Below the pieces are notes generated by a model that had not been told where the DNA came from, did not search any database, and worked only from the letters and a program-made list of their open reading frames with translations. Shown piece by piece: positions 13,654-13,946 of a DNA stretch of 13,946 bases. Made by a program: the position numbers and the translations under genes. This DNA comes from Aquisalimonas sp. (GTDB lineage Bacteria > Pseudomonadota > Gammaproteobacteria > Nitrococcales > Aquisalimonadaceae), in the NCBI GenBank assembly GCA_007127625.1, contig SKYZ01000252.1:1-13946 (forward strand), written 5' to 3'. Position 1 is the first letter of the stretch, and every line of letters begins with the position of its first letter.

Positions 13654-13946
13654 GTGAACGAGACAGTCCGGCTCCCGGCAGAGTGGGAACCCCAGGCGGC
13701 CGTGCTGCTCACCTGGCCGCGTCCGGACGGCGACTGGGGCGCCGCTTTTGCAGAGGCCGAACAGGCCATAATGGTACTGGCAGCCACCTCCTCCCGATTC
13801 CAGCCCGTACTCATCACTGTCCCCGGAACCGCCGAGGCCACCGCGCTGCCGGACCGGATTGGCTCAGCCGGTGGTCATGCCGCACACATCCACTGCCACG
13901 TTGCACCCGCCGATGATGTCTGGGCCCGGGACCACGGCCCGATCAC
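13654..13946 (+). CDS. aguA: Agmatine deiminase, N-terminal part (truncated by window end)
   Basis: The frame opens with GTG at 13654 and stays open to the last base (97 codons visible). The sequence LPAEWEPQAAVLLTWPRPDG near the N-terminus and ADDVWARDHGPI at the end are hallmarks of agmatine deiminase and the related peptidyl-arginine deiminase family. The enzyme hydrolyses agmatine to N-carbamoylputrescine and ammonia in the cytoplasm, on the route to putrescine. AguB (N-carbamoylputrescine amidohydrolase) would be expected downstream, outside the window. The catalytic Cys lies beyond the end. The start is close to that of homologues, although the ribosome-binding site is weak; coupling with the preceding gene, 7 bp upstream, is plausible. 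Confidence 0.9.
   Translation, partial: MNETVRLPAEWEPQAAVLLTWPRPDGDWGAAFAEAEQAIMVLAATSSRFQPVLITVPGTAEATALPDRIGSAGGHAAHIHCHVAPADDVWARDHGPI

Noticed and set aside
1..13946. A new defence, retron, toxin-antitoxin or mobile element system
   Set aside because: All substantial open frames are assigned to known families or are shadows. No integrase, reverse transcriptase, transposase, terminal repeats or paired small toxin-antitoxin genes were seen.

Overview
The window is about 64% G+C by eye and densely packed with housekeeping genes of a Gram-negative gammaproteobacterium. Gene content (RNase E, lipid A/KDO genes, Lol lipoprotein export, ExbBD, ComEC, SfsA, DUF2062, DUF423) and the acidic, Ser/Thr-rich style of the proteins suggest a halophilic or haloalkaliphilic member of the Ectothiorhodospiraceae/Chromatiales. 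That placement is an inference; no rRNA or other taxonomic marker is present.

Layout. 1-1967 (+) is the 3' part of rne: the Zn-link, the small domain and a very long disordered Arg-rich tail with a membrane-targeting helix. Two perfect hairpins follow, then a convergent low-molecular-weight tyrosine phosphatase (2063-2554, -). 2555-4604 looks like an accessory insertion: an AT-rich stretch, a clear remnant of a CaCA-type Ca2+/Na+ antiporter gene, a periplasmic histidine phosphatase (-), a single-domain PAS protein (+) and a DUF423 membrane protein (+). From 4587 to 7418 (-) runs a tightly overlapping operon, exbB-exbD-lpxK-kdsB, in which every junction is a 4-nt GTGA or ATGA overlap. comEC (7618-9804, -) lies upstream of it, divergent from a DUF2062 membrane protein (9928-10554, +). 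The latter converges on and overlaps lolD (-). lolC-lolD form an overlapping pair (10478-12410, -) preceded by sfsA (12473-13204, -). Divergent from sfsA is a small secreted protein gene (13356-13646, +), followed by the start of an agmatine deiminase gene cut off by the window end.

How the genes fit together. Much of the window serves the envelope: LpxK and KdsB act in lipid A-KDO synthesis, LolCD releases lipoproteins towards the outer membrane, and ExbBD energises outer-membrane transport. ComEC is the inner-membrane DNA uptake channel. RNase E is the hub of mRNA decay.

I found no CRISPR array, toxin-antitoxin pair, phage, insertion sequence, RNA gene or recognisable new defence system. 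The most unusual items are the antiporter pseudogene inside an apparent accessory island, a ComEC whose metallo-beta-lactamase domain has lost its metal-binding motifs, a LOV-like PAS protein without the photoactive cysteine, and palindromes placed exactly over convergent gene ends.
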